The translations under genes were made by a program, and so were the position numbers. From assembly GCA_034432755.1 (NCBI GenBank), contig DAOUBQ010000038.1, forward strand, positions 1 to 64,000: a stretch of 64,000 bases of DNA. Direction: 5' to 3'. Position 1 is the stretch's first letter. Each line of letters opens with the position of its first letter. Under the pieces are notes generated by a model that was given only the letters and a program-made list of their open reading frames with translations, had not been told where the DNA came from and searched no databases. Source of the DNA: UBA5195 sp034432755. Lineage in GTDB: Bacteria > Chloroflexota > Anaerolineae > Anaerolineales > Villigracilaceae. Positions 14,530 to 22,901 of the stretch are shown here, one piece after another.

Positions 14530-16383
14530 ATGCAGAAGTCTCTTCGCTTTCGGTTAATCCTGGTCTCTTTGCTGGTGGCGCTTTTACCCCTGGGGATTAT
14601 GAGCGGGCTGTATTTCAACACGCTCTACAACACTCTGCGCACTTCTGCCGAGCGAGAGTTGCAAATAGGCGCTCAGCAAACTGCTTTGTGGCTCGATACG
14701 TTCTTCAATGAAACACTCATCAACTTGCGCTCACAAACACAGTTACCTGAGTTAGCTTCGTACCTGACAAGCAACGCAATATACCGCCGCCTCTCCGAAC
14801 CTGGGATGAGCGTTCTGTTTAAAGCGTTGGGGCGCTCGAACAATCAAGCCTATGTTCAGTCTTACATGTTGATTGACCCGCACGGGTGGGTGGTATACGA
14901 CCAGACGCAATTCAATACGGGCAAAAATGTATCAGGCGAGGCGTTCTTTGAACAAACCTGGCAAAGCAACCAGGCACAAATTCTGTTGAGTGAGCCAAAC
15001 GCCCTCAACCGCGGCCAAATTTACTTTGCCACGCAGGTTTGGAACGAGGTGGGTGATAAAGTGGGTGTACTGGCCTTGCGATATAACATAGAAATCGTTC
15101 AACTGCTGGCTTGGGAATCGGTCAACCTGGCTGGGCAAGATTCTTTTCCCATTGTGGTGGATGATAACGGGCGGGTTTTATCGTGGAATCACGAAATCAA
15201 ACCCAAACAACAAACGGTAGATTTGGCCTTGCTGCAAGCAGGGCAGGGCATTGAGCGCGTCCCATTGGCCGGCTGGAGATACGCCATCGCGCATGAGCCG
15301 CTGCGCCATGCCCCTCTGCATGTGCTATATGCGCAACCCGAAACAGCCATTGAAACCTACGTCAACTCTCATATTTCGACCGTATTGTTGGTTTCGGTCA
15401 CGGTGCTGGTCTCCGTTTTGCTCATTGCGCTGAGCGCAGCCAACCAGTTTGCACATCCCATCAATCAATTAACCGAATTGGCCCGGCGGCTTATGCAGGG
15501 TGACTTTTCGGCTCGCGCCACGGTAAACGACCAGAGCGAAATTGGCTTGCTGGCCGATACCTTCAACCAAATGGCAGCCCGTTTACAAGAAGAGATGAAC
15601 GAAGTACGTCTGGCAGAGGAGCGTTATAGACAGTTGAGCGTTTCGCTTGAGCAAAGAGTGCATGAGCGCACCCTTCAGTTACAAAAGGTCAATCAGGAAT
15701 TAGAGGCCTTTTCTTATTCGGTCTCGCACGATTTGCGCGCCCCGCTGCGCGCCATCAACGGGTTTGCAGCCATTCTGCAAGATTCGGCGTCCGAATCTAT
15801 CAATGACGAATCGCGCCGCCATCTCGCTTACATTCGCAAGGAGGCCGGGCGCATGGGTGAATTGATAGACGGGCTGCTGGCGCTCTCGCGCGTGGGCCGC
15901 CATACTTTGCACGTGCAACCGATTTCTGCAAGCCAACTCAGCAACATGGTGCAAGAAGCCATTCAAACCATAGATACCAGCGAGCCACAGCGCCAGGTAG
16001 AGTGGCGAATTGAGCCGCTGCCACCTTGCGCTGGCGACCCCACCCTGCTGCGCCAGGCGTTTATCAACCTGATTGGGAATGCCTTCAAATACACGCGCGA
16101 GCGCTCACCCGCCATCATCGAAATTGGCTTTGAGCAAGGCGCTTACTTCGTCCGCGATAATGGGGCCGGGTTCGACATGCGCTACGCCAACCGCCTGTTT
16201 GGCGTCTTTCAACGCCTGCATAGCAGCGAGAAATACGAAGGCACCGGCATTGGCCTGGCAACCGTTCAACGCATCATTGAGCGGCATGGAGGAAAGATTT
16301 GGGCGCAAGCCAAAGTGAACCAAGGTGCCTGCTTTTTCTTTACCCTGCCACCCAATTTGGCAACTTTTGAGCGTACTTCATAA
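14530..16383 (+). CDS. dCache-HAMP sensor histidine kinase
   Basis: A 617-residue membrane sensor kinase. Helix 1 (residues about 9-29, LILVSLLVALLPLGIMSG) and helix 2 (about 280-300) flank an extracellular region of about 250 residues with double Cache character (YMLIDPHGWVVYDQTQFNTG, FPIVVDDNGRVLSW). A HAMP domain follows (QLTELARRLMQGDFSARATV), then a coiled coil, HisKA with the phospho-acceptor His in SYSVSHDLRAPLRAIN (His about 400) and HATPase_c with NLIGNAFKYTRE, DNGAGFDM and GTGIGLATVQRI. The HisKA pattern is that of the phytochrome-like kinase group. No response regulator gene is adjacent. It is co-transcribed with the binding lipoprotein ahead of it. Confidence 0.9.
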   Translation: MQKSLRFRLILVSLLVALLPLGIMSGLYFNTLYNTLRTSAERELQIGAQQTALWLDTFFNETLINLRSQTQLPELASYLTSNAIYRRLSEPGMSVLFKALGRSNNQAYVQSYMLIDPHGWVVYDQTQFNTGKNVSGEAFFEQTWQSNQAQILLSEPNALNRGQIYFATQVWNEVGDKVGVLALRYNIEIVQLLAWESVNLAGQDSFPIVVDDNGRVLSWNHEIKPKQQTVDLALLQAGQGIERVPLAGWRYAIAHEPLRHAPLHVLYAQPETAIETYVNSHISTVLLVSVTVLVSVLLIALSAANQFAHPINQLTELARRLMQGDFSARATVNDQSEIGLLADTFNQMAARLQEEMNEVRLAEERYRQLSVSLEQRVHERTLQLQKVNQELEAFSYSVSHDLRAPLRAINGFAAILQDSASESINDESRRHLAYIRKEAGRMGELIDGLLALSRVGRHTLHVQPISASQLSNMVQEAIQTIDTSEPQRQVEWRIEPLPPCAGDPTLLRQAFINLIGNAFKYTRERSPAIIEIGFEQGAYFVRDNGAGFDMRYANRLFGVFQRLHSSEKYEGTGIGLATVQRIIERHGGKIWAQAKVNQGACFFFTLPPNLATFERTS

Positions 16384-16392
16384 GAGATACTC

Positions 16393-17409
16393 ATGCGCGC
16401 CTACCAGTTATCTTGCCCCGCGCCCATCGAAACCAGGCCGCTTCGCCCGGCAGATTTGCCCATTCCGCAGCCAGGCCCAGGGCAGGTGCGCGTCAAGGTC
16501 AACCTCTGCGGAGTATGTCACACCGATTTGCACATTGCAGAGGGCGAGATTGCCGCGCCCCAAGGTCCCATCACGTTAGGGCATCAGGTGGTGGGAATGA
16601 TTGACGCGCTCGTCTCCGCCCCCTCAGCCAGTGCGAAAGTTGGGGTGCTGGTGGGGAACCGGGTCGGCGTCCCCTGGCTGCATTGGGCCTGTGGAACTTG
16701 CGATTTCTGTCAACGCGGAATGGAAAACTTGTGTCCAAACGCTCGTTTCACCGGCTTCAGTGTGCCGGGCGGCTTTGCCGAGTACCTGCTGGCCGATTCG
16801 CGCTACATCCTGCCCATTCCCGATGAAATTCCCGATGAGCAGGCCGCACCGCTCTTGTGCGCGGGCATCGTGGGCTACCGCGCGCTCAAAAAGGCCGAAA
16901 TCGAGCCGGGAGAACGGGTGGGGCTGTTTGGGTTTGGGGCCAGCGCGCACCTGTGCCTGCAGGTTTTGCGCTATTGGGGCTGTGAGGTTCACGTCTTCAC
17001 CCGTTCAGCGGCTCATCAGCGACACGCCCTGGAGTTGGGAGCGGTTCGGGCAACAGAAGCAGGTTCCAGCGGGGCCTTTCTCGATAAGGCGGTGGTCTTT
17101 GCCCCGGCGGGCGAGGTCATTCTGCGGGCGTTAGAATCCATCCGCCCCGGCGGAATCGTCTCCATCAACGCGATTCATACAAGCGACATTCCATCGTTTC
17201 CCTACTCCAATCTGTGGGGAGAACGACAAATCCGCTCGGTAGCGAATGCCACTTACCGCGATGGGGAGGAATTCCTGGCCCTGGCCTCCACCGCCGGGCT
17301 GCGCTCGACTGTCACCGTGTACCCGTTAAGCGAGGTGAACGCCGCCCTGCAAGATTTGAAACACAGCCGCTTCAACGGGGAAGCGGTCTTGAAAGTATCG
17401 GACGGTTAG
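16393..17409 (+). CDS. Zinc-dependent alcohol dehydrogenase (medium-chain)
   Basis: A 338-residue member of the zinc-containing medium-chain dehydrogenase family. The catalytic zinc Cys is in VNLCGVCHTDLHIAEGEI, the His of LGHQVVG is present, and the structural-zinc cysteines are in GTCDFCQRGMENLCPNARFT. The nucleotide-binding fold is at VGLFGFGASAHLCLQVL with a slightly unusual GFGASAH in place of GxGxxG. It should oxidise alcohols or reduce aldehydes with NAD(P)(H) in the cytosol. It begins nine bases after the histidine kinase, so it may share its transcript, although the function is unrelated. Confidence 0.88.
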   Translation: MRAYQLSCPAPIETRPLRPADLPIPQPGPGQVRVKVNLCGVCHTDLHIAEGEIAAPQGPITLGHQVVGMIDALVSAPSASAKVGVLVGNRVGVPWLHWACGTCDFCQRGMENLCPNARFTGFSVPGGFAEYLLADSRYILPIPDEIPDEQAAPLLCAGIVGYRALKKAEIEPGERVGLFGFGASAHLCLQVLRYWGCEVHVFTRSAAHQRHALELGAVRATEAGSSGAFLDKAVVFAPAGEVILRALESIRPGGIVSINAIHTSDIPSFPYSNLWGERQIRSVANATYRDGEEFLALASTAGLRSTVTVYPLSEVNAALQDLKHSRFNGEAVLKVSDG

Positions 17410-17424
17410 GTGTCAGGTGTCACG

Positions 17425-17453
17425 TTGCCCCAGTGATTCCAACGTTGTATAAT
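17425..17453 (+). promoter_or_regulatory. Promoter of folD
   Basis: TTGCCC (17425-17430) and a perfect TATAAT (17448-17453) are spaced by 17 bases, about 45 bases upstream of the folD ATG; GGAGAGG (17482-17488) is the ribosome site. Confidence 0.7.
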
Positions 17454-17497
17454 GATTTTGCTATCTCTTTCACAAACCAACTGGAGAGGACACCACC

Positions 17498-18376
17498 ATG
17501 ACTGCTCAACGCATTGACGGGAAAGTTATCGCCCAGCAGGTGCGCGAACAAGTGGCTGCTCAAGTTGCCAAACGGACGGCGGCGGGCAAACCCAAGCCCA
17601 CCCTGGCCACCGTGCTGGTCGGTGAGCGGGTTGATTCGGCAACCTATGTGCGCTCGAAAGGCAAGGCCTGCGAGGAACTAGGGATGGGTTCCCTCAGCCA
17701 TCACCTGCCGGGGGATGTTTCGCAAGAGGAGTTGGAAAAACTCATCAAGAGCTTGAACCGCAGCAAAAAGGTCAACGGCATCTTGGTGCAGCTGCCGCTC
17801 CCAGCCCACCTGGACGAGGAACGGATTTTGAGCCTCATCAGCATCGAAAAAGACGTGGACGGCTTCTCGCCCCTCAACATGGGCCGCCTGGCCCAAAAGG
17901 GGCGCGAACCGCTCTTTGTGCCTTGCACTCCCTTTGGTTGCATCTACCTGCTTGAACAATCCGGCGTCAAAATTGAGGGCGCAAACGCGGTTGTACTGGG
18001 TCGCTCAAACATCGTCGGCATGCCCGCGGCGCTGCTGTTGATTGGCAAAAATGCCACCGTCACGGTTTGCCATTCGCGCACGCGCGATTTGCCCAGTGTG
18101 GTGCGCCAGGCCGATATTTTGATTGCGGCCATTGGCAAGGCCGAATTCGTACGCGGCGATTGGATTAAACCCGGTGCGGCGGTGATTGACGTGGGTATCA
18201 ACTCGAAACCGGATGAGACCAGGAAAAGCGGCTACCGTTTGGTGGGCGATGTCAATTTTGAAGAAGCAAAAGACGTGGCCGGTTGGATTACCCCCGTGCC
18301 CGGCGGCGTGGGACCAATGACGATTGCCATGCTGATGAAAAACACCCTGCGCGCGGCGGAGATTCAGCAAGGGTAG
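17498..18376 (+). CDS. folD: FolD methylenetetrahydrofolate dehydrogenase/cyclohydrolase
   Basis: A 292-residue FolD. It has the signatures PTLATVLVGERVDSATYVRS with the SxxYxxxKxK catalytic region (YVRSKGKACEELG), LVQLPLPAHLDEERILSLIS, KDVDGFSPLNMGRLA and PVPGGVGPMTIAMLM near the C-terminus, with the NADP-binding loop VVLGRSNIVGMPAALLL. The enzyme interconverts 5,10-methylene- and 10-formyl-tetrahydrofolate for purine synthesis, formylmethionine and one-carbon flux. Length matches the family. It has its own promoter and is followed by a long hairpin. Confidence 0.96.
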   Translation: MTAQRIDGKVIAQQVREQVAAQVAKRTAAGKPKPTLATVLVGERVDSATYVRSKGKACEELGMGSLSHHLPGDVSQEELEKLIKSLNRSKKVNGILVQLPLPAHLDEERILSLISIEKDVDGFSPLNMGRLAQKGREPLFVPCTPFGCIYLLEQSGVKIEGANAVVLGRSNIVGMPAALLLIGKNATVTVCHSRTRDLPSVVRQADILIAAIGKAEFVRGDWIKPGAAVIDVGINSKPDETRKSGYRLVGDVNFEEAKDVAGWITPVPGGVGPMTIAMLMKNTLRAAEIQQG

Positions 18377-18380
18377 TGAT

Positions 18381-18433
18381 TCAGTGAACAGTAATCAGTG
18401 AACAGCGCGCGGTTACTGATTACGGTTCACTGA
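18381..18433. terminator. Long hairpin between convergent genes folD and S9 peptidase
   Basis: TCAGTGAACAGTAATCAGT (18381-18399) pairs with ACTGATTACGGTTCACTGA (18415-18433), with one bulged base on each side and an AAC/GTT extension, giving over 20 paired positions around a GC-rich loop. It can end both converging transcripts, though no long U-run is seen. The internal repeat of CAGTGAAC/CAGTAATC units also resembles a dispersed repeat. Confidence 0.6.
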
Positions 18434-18440
18434 TAACTGA

Positions 18441-20381
18441 TTACCGATTGATGACTTCCACTGGCTCAATGTCATCCGCTGGGGTGAAGCCGAAAATTTT
18501 AGAGTAAAAGTAAAGCTCCGCTTCAAATGCACGCTGGATGTTCTCGGCCTTGCGAAAGCCATGCTGTTCGCCTGCAAACAAGAGATAGGCTGTTGGCACG
18601 CCTCGCGCTTTGGCCGCTTCGAACATCATTTGCGATTGATTGGGCGGCACAATTGGGTCTGAATCGCCCTGCAAGAGCAAAATCGGCGTGGCAAGCCGCC
18701 CGGCATGGTGAAGGGGAGAACGCTCAAGATAGACCTCTTTACGCTGTGGATACGCCCCTACCAGGCTATCGAGATAGCGACTTTCAAATTTATGCGTATC
18801 GCGCGCCAGCGCTTCCAGGTCACTCACCCCATAATGACTGGCCCCGGCGCTGAAGGTATCTTTGAAAACCAGGGCCGCCAGGGTGGTAAACCCGCCCGCG
18901 CTGCCACCAGAAATTGCCATGCGCTTGCCATCCACCAGCCCTTGCTCGGCCAGCCAGCGCGCGCCGTTGCAGCAATCATCCACATCTACCACGCCCCATT
19001 GACCGTTCAGGCGTTCGCGGTAAGCGCGTCCGTAACCGGTCGAACCACCATAATTGACATCCAAGACGGCAAAGCCCCGGCTGGTCCAATATTGAATGGC
19101 ATAACGCAGGGTGGTGCTGGTCGAACCGGTGGGACCGCCATGACTCAACACCAGCAGAGGCGGCAGTTCGCCTTGGGGGGCGATGAAATCCGGGTTGGCA
19201 GGCGGGTAAAAAATACCGTGCGCGGTCAGGCCGTTCTCGGTGGGAAATTCTATCGGGCGGGGAGACGAAAAATAGCCAGGGTCAACCGTCGGTTCAAAAG
19301 AAAATTTCAAGGCTTCGAGCGCGCCCGTCTGTCGTGAAAAACGCCAAGCCCCCATCGGTTGCGTGGGCGAACCTGCCAGGAAAACCGCAAACCCCTCTCC
19401 GGCGCGGATGTCGGAAAAGGTCGTGAAAGGCAGGTCAAAGGGCGCCAGCGTCTTTCGGTCGGTATCGAGCCAGGCAAGAGTCCATAATCCGTTTTTGGTG
19501 AAAGCGCACACAATATCAGACGCGCCCCAAAACGCATAGGTTCGCATCCCAAAAACCCATTGCGGCAGGCCAAACTCAGCCTCGGCAGGGTAGAGCGCTT
19601 CGGCCTGGTCCCGGTTCAGGCGGTAGAGATTCCACCAGCCAGATTTATCGCTAACAAAGTGCAGGATGCCCTCTGGCGACCATTCCGGCTGAAAGATAGA
19701 CTCATGCTTCCCGCCGGCCACCTGTGCTGAGCGCAGTCGAAGCATCCGTTCCCCAAGCGTTCCATCGGGCAAAATTTCAGCCACCCACAATTCGGTGCCA
19801 TCCCAGGGCATGTTGGGATGATTCCAGGCCAGGTAACAAAGTTTCGTCCCATCCGGGCTGATACGGGGTGTGGAGAAAAAGTCCGAGCCGGAGACCAACA
19901 CCTCGCCATTGCTGCCGCCTTCGAGCGGGATGGCCACCAGGGTATTGACCGCCTCCCCGCCGCCGGTATGGTCTTCGCGGACGCAAATCAGGCGGTTGTG
20001 GGCGCGGTCGAAGGCGAAATCGGCATAGCGATAGCCCCCGGCGGGGGTGAGCGCTTCAGGCAGGCCGCCCGGCAATTGGCGGTATAGCCGCTGGTCGGCG
20101 AAGTTCACGAAGTAGATGACCCCCTCCCAAACTGCATACGCCCCGCCGCCATATTCATGGACTCGGGTTCGGACGTTGAACTCTGGCGGCAGGCATTCCA
20201 CCGGTTTTGCGCCCGGCGCGTATTTCATCAGCGCATTGCGCCCGCCTTCGAGCGGACGGCTTTCCAGCCAATAAACATCCGTTCCGTCGAGGACAACCTG
20301 ACCCAAACCAATCGTTTTGGCGGTCATCAGTTCGGTAGTGATGGGTGATTTCCAACTTCCGTAAGGGGCAATTTGTGGCAT
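18441..20381 (-). CDS. S9-family prolyl oligopeptidase-like serine peptidase
   Basis: A 646-residue cytosolic peptidase. The first 400 residues form a beta-propeller (repeating motifs such as FQPEWSPEGILHFVSDKSGW and ISPDGTKLCYLAWN), followed by an alpha/beta-hydrolase domain. The catalytic Ser is in ISGGSAGGFTTL (about residue 494), the Asp in LLQGDSDPIVPPNQS (about 575) and the His in AGEQHGFRKA (about 607). The family cleaves short peptides, often as acylaminoacyl or dipeptidyl peptidase. The ATG at 20381 was chosen over a longer frame because it lies three bases after the previous stop. Confidence 0.9.
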   Translation of the reverse strand: MPQIAPYGSWKSPITTELMTAKTIGLGQVVLDGTDVYWLESRPLEGGRNALMKYAPGAKPVECLPPEFNVRTRVHEYGGGAYAVWEGVIYFVNFADQRLYRQLPGGLPEALTPAGGYRYADFAFDRAHNRLICVREDHTGGGEAVNTLVAIPLEGGSNGEVLVSGSDFFSTPRISPDGTKLCYLAWNHPNMPWDGTELWVAEILPDGTLGERMLRLRSAQVAGGKHESIFQPEWSPEGILHFVSDKSGWWNLYRLNRDQAEALYPAEAEFGLPQWVFGMRTYAFWGASDIVCAFTKNGLWTLAWLDTDRKTLAPFDLPFTTFSDIRAGEGFAVFLAGSPTQPMGAWRFSRQTGALEALKFSFEPTVDPGYFSSPRPIEFPTENGLTAHGIFYPPANPDFIAPQGELPPLLVLSHGGPTGSTSTTLRYAIQYWTSRGFAVLDVNYGGSTGYGRAYRERLNGQWGVVDVDDCCNGARWLAEQGLVDGKRMAISGGSAGGFTTLAALVFKDTFSAGASHYGVSDLEALARDTHKFESRYLDSLVGAYPQRKEVYLERSPLHHAGRLATPILLLQGDSDPIVPPNQSQMMFEAAKARGVPTAYLLFAGEQHGFRKAENIQRAFEAELYFYSKIFGFTPADDIEPVEVINR

Positions 20382-20383
20382 GT

Positions 20384-20842
20384 TTACTCCACTTCTCGTT
20401 TGACTCCCGGCGCGGGCGTGCCGCAGTAGGGGCAGATGTTCCAGGGCAGTTCCATCAATTTGCCGCAGTGCTGGCAGGTTTTTTTCAGTTTGGTGTGGCA
20501 GTTGGGGCAAACCTGCCAGTCCTCGCGGATTCGGCGTTCGCAGCCGGGGCAAAGCGCCTGGTCTTCGATGGAGGCCAGCAGGGCTTCCTCTTCCAGCGTG
20601 CGCTGGTACTCTTCTTCCAGGGTGCGTGTGGGGCGTAAAATCAGGTAAACCAGCACGCCCGGCAGGTTGAGGGCGGCCACCACCAGCACCGCCAGCACTT
20701 GGGCCAGCGGGTCGCGCGCGCGCGAGCGGATGTCGCGCCAGGTCCAAATCACCAACGCCAGCCACAGCGCGGCCAAAAAGGCCCCGCCAAAGGCGGTGGC
20801 AATCAGCAGGATACTGCTCATCAGGGTTGGGTCAAAAATCAT
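20384..20842 (-). CDS. Zinc-ribbon membrane protein
   Basis: A 152-residue protein with two N-terminal membrane helices (ILLIATAFGGAFLAALWLAL and VLAVLVVAALNLPGVLVYLI) joined by a basic loop, then a helical acidic linker (TLEEEYQRTLEEEALL) and two tandem zinc ribbons: CPGCERRIREDWQVCPNC and CQHCGKLMELPWNICPYC. This domain order is common in small membrane-anchored zinc-ribbon proteins whose role is unknown. It ends three bases upstream of the S9 peptidase start, so the two are probably co-transcribed. Confidence 0.72.
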   Translation of the reverse strand: MIFDPTLMSSILLIATAFGGAFLAALWLALVIWTWRDIRSRARDPLAQVLAVLVVAALNLPGVLVYLILRPTRTLEEEYQRTLEEEALLASIEDQALCPGCERRIREDWQVCPNCHTKLKKTCQHCGKLMELPWNICPYCGTPAPGVKREVE

Positions 20843-20911
20843 ACACTCTCCATATCCGCAGGCGAAAGTCTAACATGATTAGATGTCTCTCAATGGTTGG
20901 GTAAACGTGAC

Positions 20912-20936
20912 GCGAGATGAATCACGCAGTACAAAT
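20912..20936 (+). repeat. REP-like palindromic intergenic element, copy 2
   Basis: GCGAGATGAATCACGCAGTACAAAT matches the element at 7030-7054 in 19 of 25 positions by eye. It sits in the 165-base gap between selB and the zinc-ribbon gene, where no RNA gene was recognised. Confidence 0.4.
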
Positions 20937-21007
20937 TTACACACCTTGCGACATACAACCCCATTTTTGAGCAACACATCCAAAATCGGGGGTCTTTCCA
21001 CTCCGGG

Positions 21008-22888
21008 CTACTTCAAATAACGGTAATCACCCTCACGGCGGGTGACGCCGAGAGAATCCAAGTGTTCGAGCAGGCCCAGCGCGTATTTGCGGCTGGTGTT
21101 AAACAAATCGCGCACTTCGGCGACGGTGATTTGCCCCTTTTGGGCAAGCAAATGGCGCACGGCGGCGGCCATCTGCTCATAATCGGCCTGGCGAAAGACC
21201 ACTTCGGGTGAAACCTGGGTTAGGTGTCCCAAGTCCACCAGCGTGGCGTACACATCCTCGCCCACTTCGGCCTGGCACTCTTTGACGGAGGGCGGGGCAT
21301 ACGGGTTGGCGGCGAATTTCTTGAGCAGGGCATCCACCTTTGCCTGCTGTTGCGCCGAAAAACGAATTTCATGCCCCGGCAGGGCCAGCCATCCTGCGCC
21401 CTCGGCCAGGTCCAGCCGCTTGAGCGCGGCGTTGAACAGGCGCGGGGGCAGTTTCAGGCGGCTTTTCAGCTCCTCGCGCGGCATTCCGCGCCGCAGGGGG
21501 AAGGTTTTGTGATAGTTCGCCAGCGCTGCCAGCGCGGATTCTTTCAGCGAGGCCCACAACGGCTGGGGGATGAGCAAAATATCGGATGAAGGGGAGATTT
21601 CTCCGGCTTCGAGCGCAATCAACAACCCCGATTCGAGGCACGCCCGCAGCGCGCTCGCGGCGGATTCGGACTCCAATCGCGCCGTTGTGACCGTTTCACG
21701 GGCGGTGGCCGCGCCCAGGCGCATGGCCGCTAAAAACAACACCTCCGCAGGGTCGCCTTTCGAGAGCGATTCCAGCCCCGAAAGGACCCCCGCGTCGAAG
21801 CGTTTGTGCCGTTTGGAGGGGTGGGGGTCCACCACCTGGCCGCCGCCCAGCGTTTCGGAGGGGGAGGGCCGCCGCAGGATGTAGCGGTCGCCGCGCGTGG
21901 TCACCAGCGGGCCGCTCAGTTCGAGTTGAATCCAGCCTTCTGCGCCAGGCTGGAGCGTGTCTGTTCCTAAAAGGCGCAGGGTGGCGATGGTTTCCGATGT
22001 GCCGAGGAAAACTTTCACTTCTGTGCCGTGTTTGAGCGGGGCCGAAACGTCTTGGAGCAGGCGAAAACGGGCATCGAGGCGGCGGGTGGGCTGGTAGTGG
22101 CCGGGCGTGACCAATACATCGCCGCGTTGAATCTCCTCTACGGAGATTCCGCTCAGGTTGACCGCCGTGCGGCTGCCGGGGAGGGCGGTTTCCTCTTTCT
22201 TTTTGTGGGTTTGCAGGCCGCGTACTCGGCCCGTTTTGCCCGATGGCAGGATTTCGACTTCATCGCCAATGGATAAATGCCCATCGCTGAGTGTGCCTGT
22301 GATGACGGTTCCAAAACCGGGCATGGTAAATACCCGGTCAATGGGCAGGCGGGGGCGTCCCAAGTCGAGGCGCGGGGAGGTCTCTCCCAGGACTCGCTCC
22401 AGGGTGCGAATCAAGTCGTCTAAACCGGAGCGGGTGCGTGCCGAGACTCGCGCCACAGGCGCGCCCTCGAGGCAGGTTCCTGCCAGGGCGCGGCGGATGT
22501 CTTCTTCGACGAGGGAAAGCCATTCCGCGTCCTCCACCATGTCGGTTTTGGTGATGACCACCAGGCCTTTTTGGATTTGGAGCAGGTCAAGGATGGCGAG
22601 ATGTTCGCGCGTTTGGGGCATGACGCCTTCGTCGGCGGCGATGACGAGCAGGGCGGCATCTATGCCGCCCACGCCGGCCAGCATGTTGCCAATGAAGTCG
22701 CGGTGGCCGGGAACGTCAATGATGCCCACTTCCTCTCCGCCGGGCAGGGCCAGCCAGCCAAAGCCGAGTTCGATGGTCATCTGGCGCGCCTGTTCTTCTT
22801 TCAGGCGGTCGGGGTGAACTCCGGTGAGGGCGGCGATGAGGGTGGATTTGCCGTGGTCTACATGCCCGGCGGTGCCGATGACGCGCAT
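21008..22888 (-). CDS. selB: Selenocysteine-specific elongation factor SelB
   Basis: A 626-residue translation factor. The G domain opens with VIGTAGHVDHGKSTLIAALT (G1 GHVDHGKS), has DVPGHRDFIGNM (G3) and KTD (G4). EF-Tu-like domains II and III follow, then a SelB-specific fourth region of winged helices from about residue 375 to the end (SPEVVFRQADYEQMAAAVRH, YALGLLEHLDSLGVTRREGD). The factor delivers Sec-tRNA to in-frame UGA at SECIS hairpins. It implies a selenocysteine system elsewhere in the genome; no selA, selD or selC is visible here. The downstream (3') neighbour is on the same strand. Confidence 0.93.
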   Translation of the reverse strand: MRVIGTAGHVDHGKSTLIAALTGVHPDRLKEEQARQMTIELGFGWLALPGGEEVGIIDVPGHRDFIGNMLAGVGGIDAALLVIAADEGVMPQTREHLAILDLLQIQKGLVVITKTDMVEDAEWLSLVEEDIRRALAGTCLEGAPVARVSARTRSGLDDLIRTLERVLGETSPRLDLGRPRLPIDRVFTMPGFGTVITGTLSDGHLSIGDEVEILPSGKTGRVRGLQTHKKKEETALPGSRTAVNLSGISVEEIQRGDVLVTPGHYQPTRRLDARFRLLQDVSAPLKHGTEVKVFLGTSETIATLRLLGTDTLQPGAEGWIQLELSGPLVTTRGDRYILRRPSPSETLGGGQVVDPHPSKRHKRFDAGVLSGLESLSKGDPAEVLFLAAMRLGAATARETVTTARLESESAASALRACLESGLLIALEAGEISPSSDILLIPQPLWASLKESALAALANYHKTFPLRRGMPREELKSRLKLPPRLFNAALKRLDLAEGAGWLALPGHEIRFSAQQQAKVDALLKKFAANPYAPPSVKECQAEVGEDVYATLVDLGHLTQVSPEVVFRQADYEQMAAAVRHLLAQKGQITVAEVRDLFNTSRKYALGLLEHLDSLGVTRREGDYRYLK

Positions 22889-22901
22889 GGTTGCTCCCGT
22901 T

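Noticed and set aside
20843..21007. Possible selenocysteine tRNA beside selB
   Set aside because: No tRNA arms, TTC-loop or acceptor pairing could be found in the 165-base gap; it holds a REP-like element instead.
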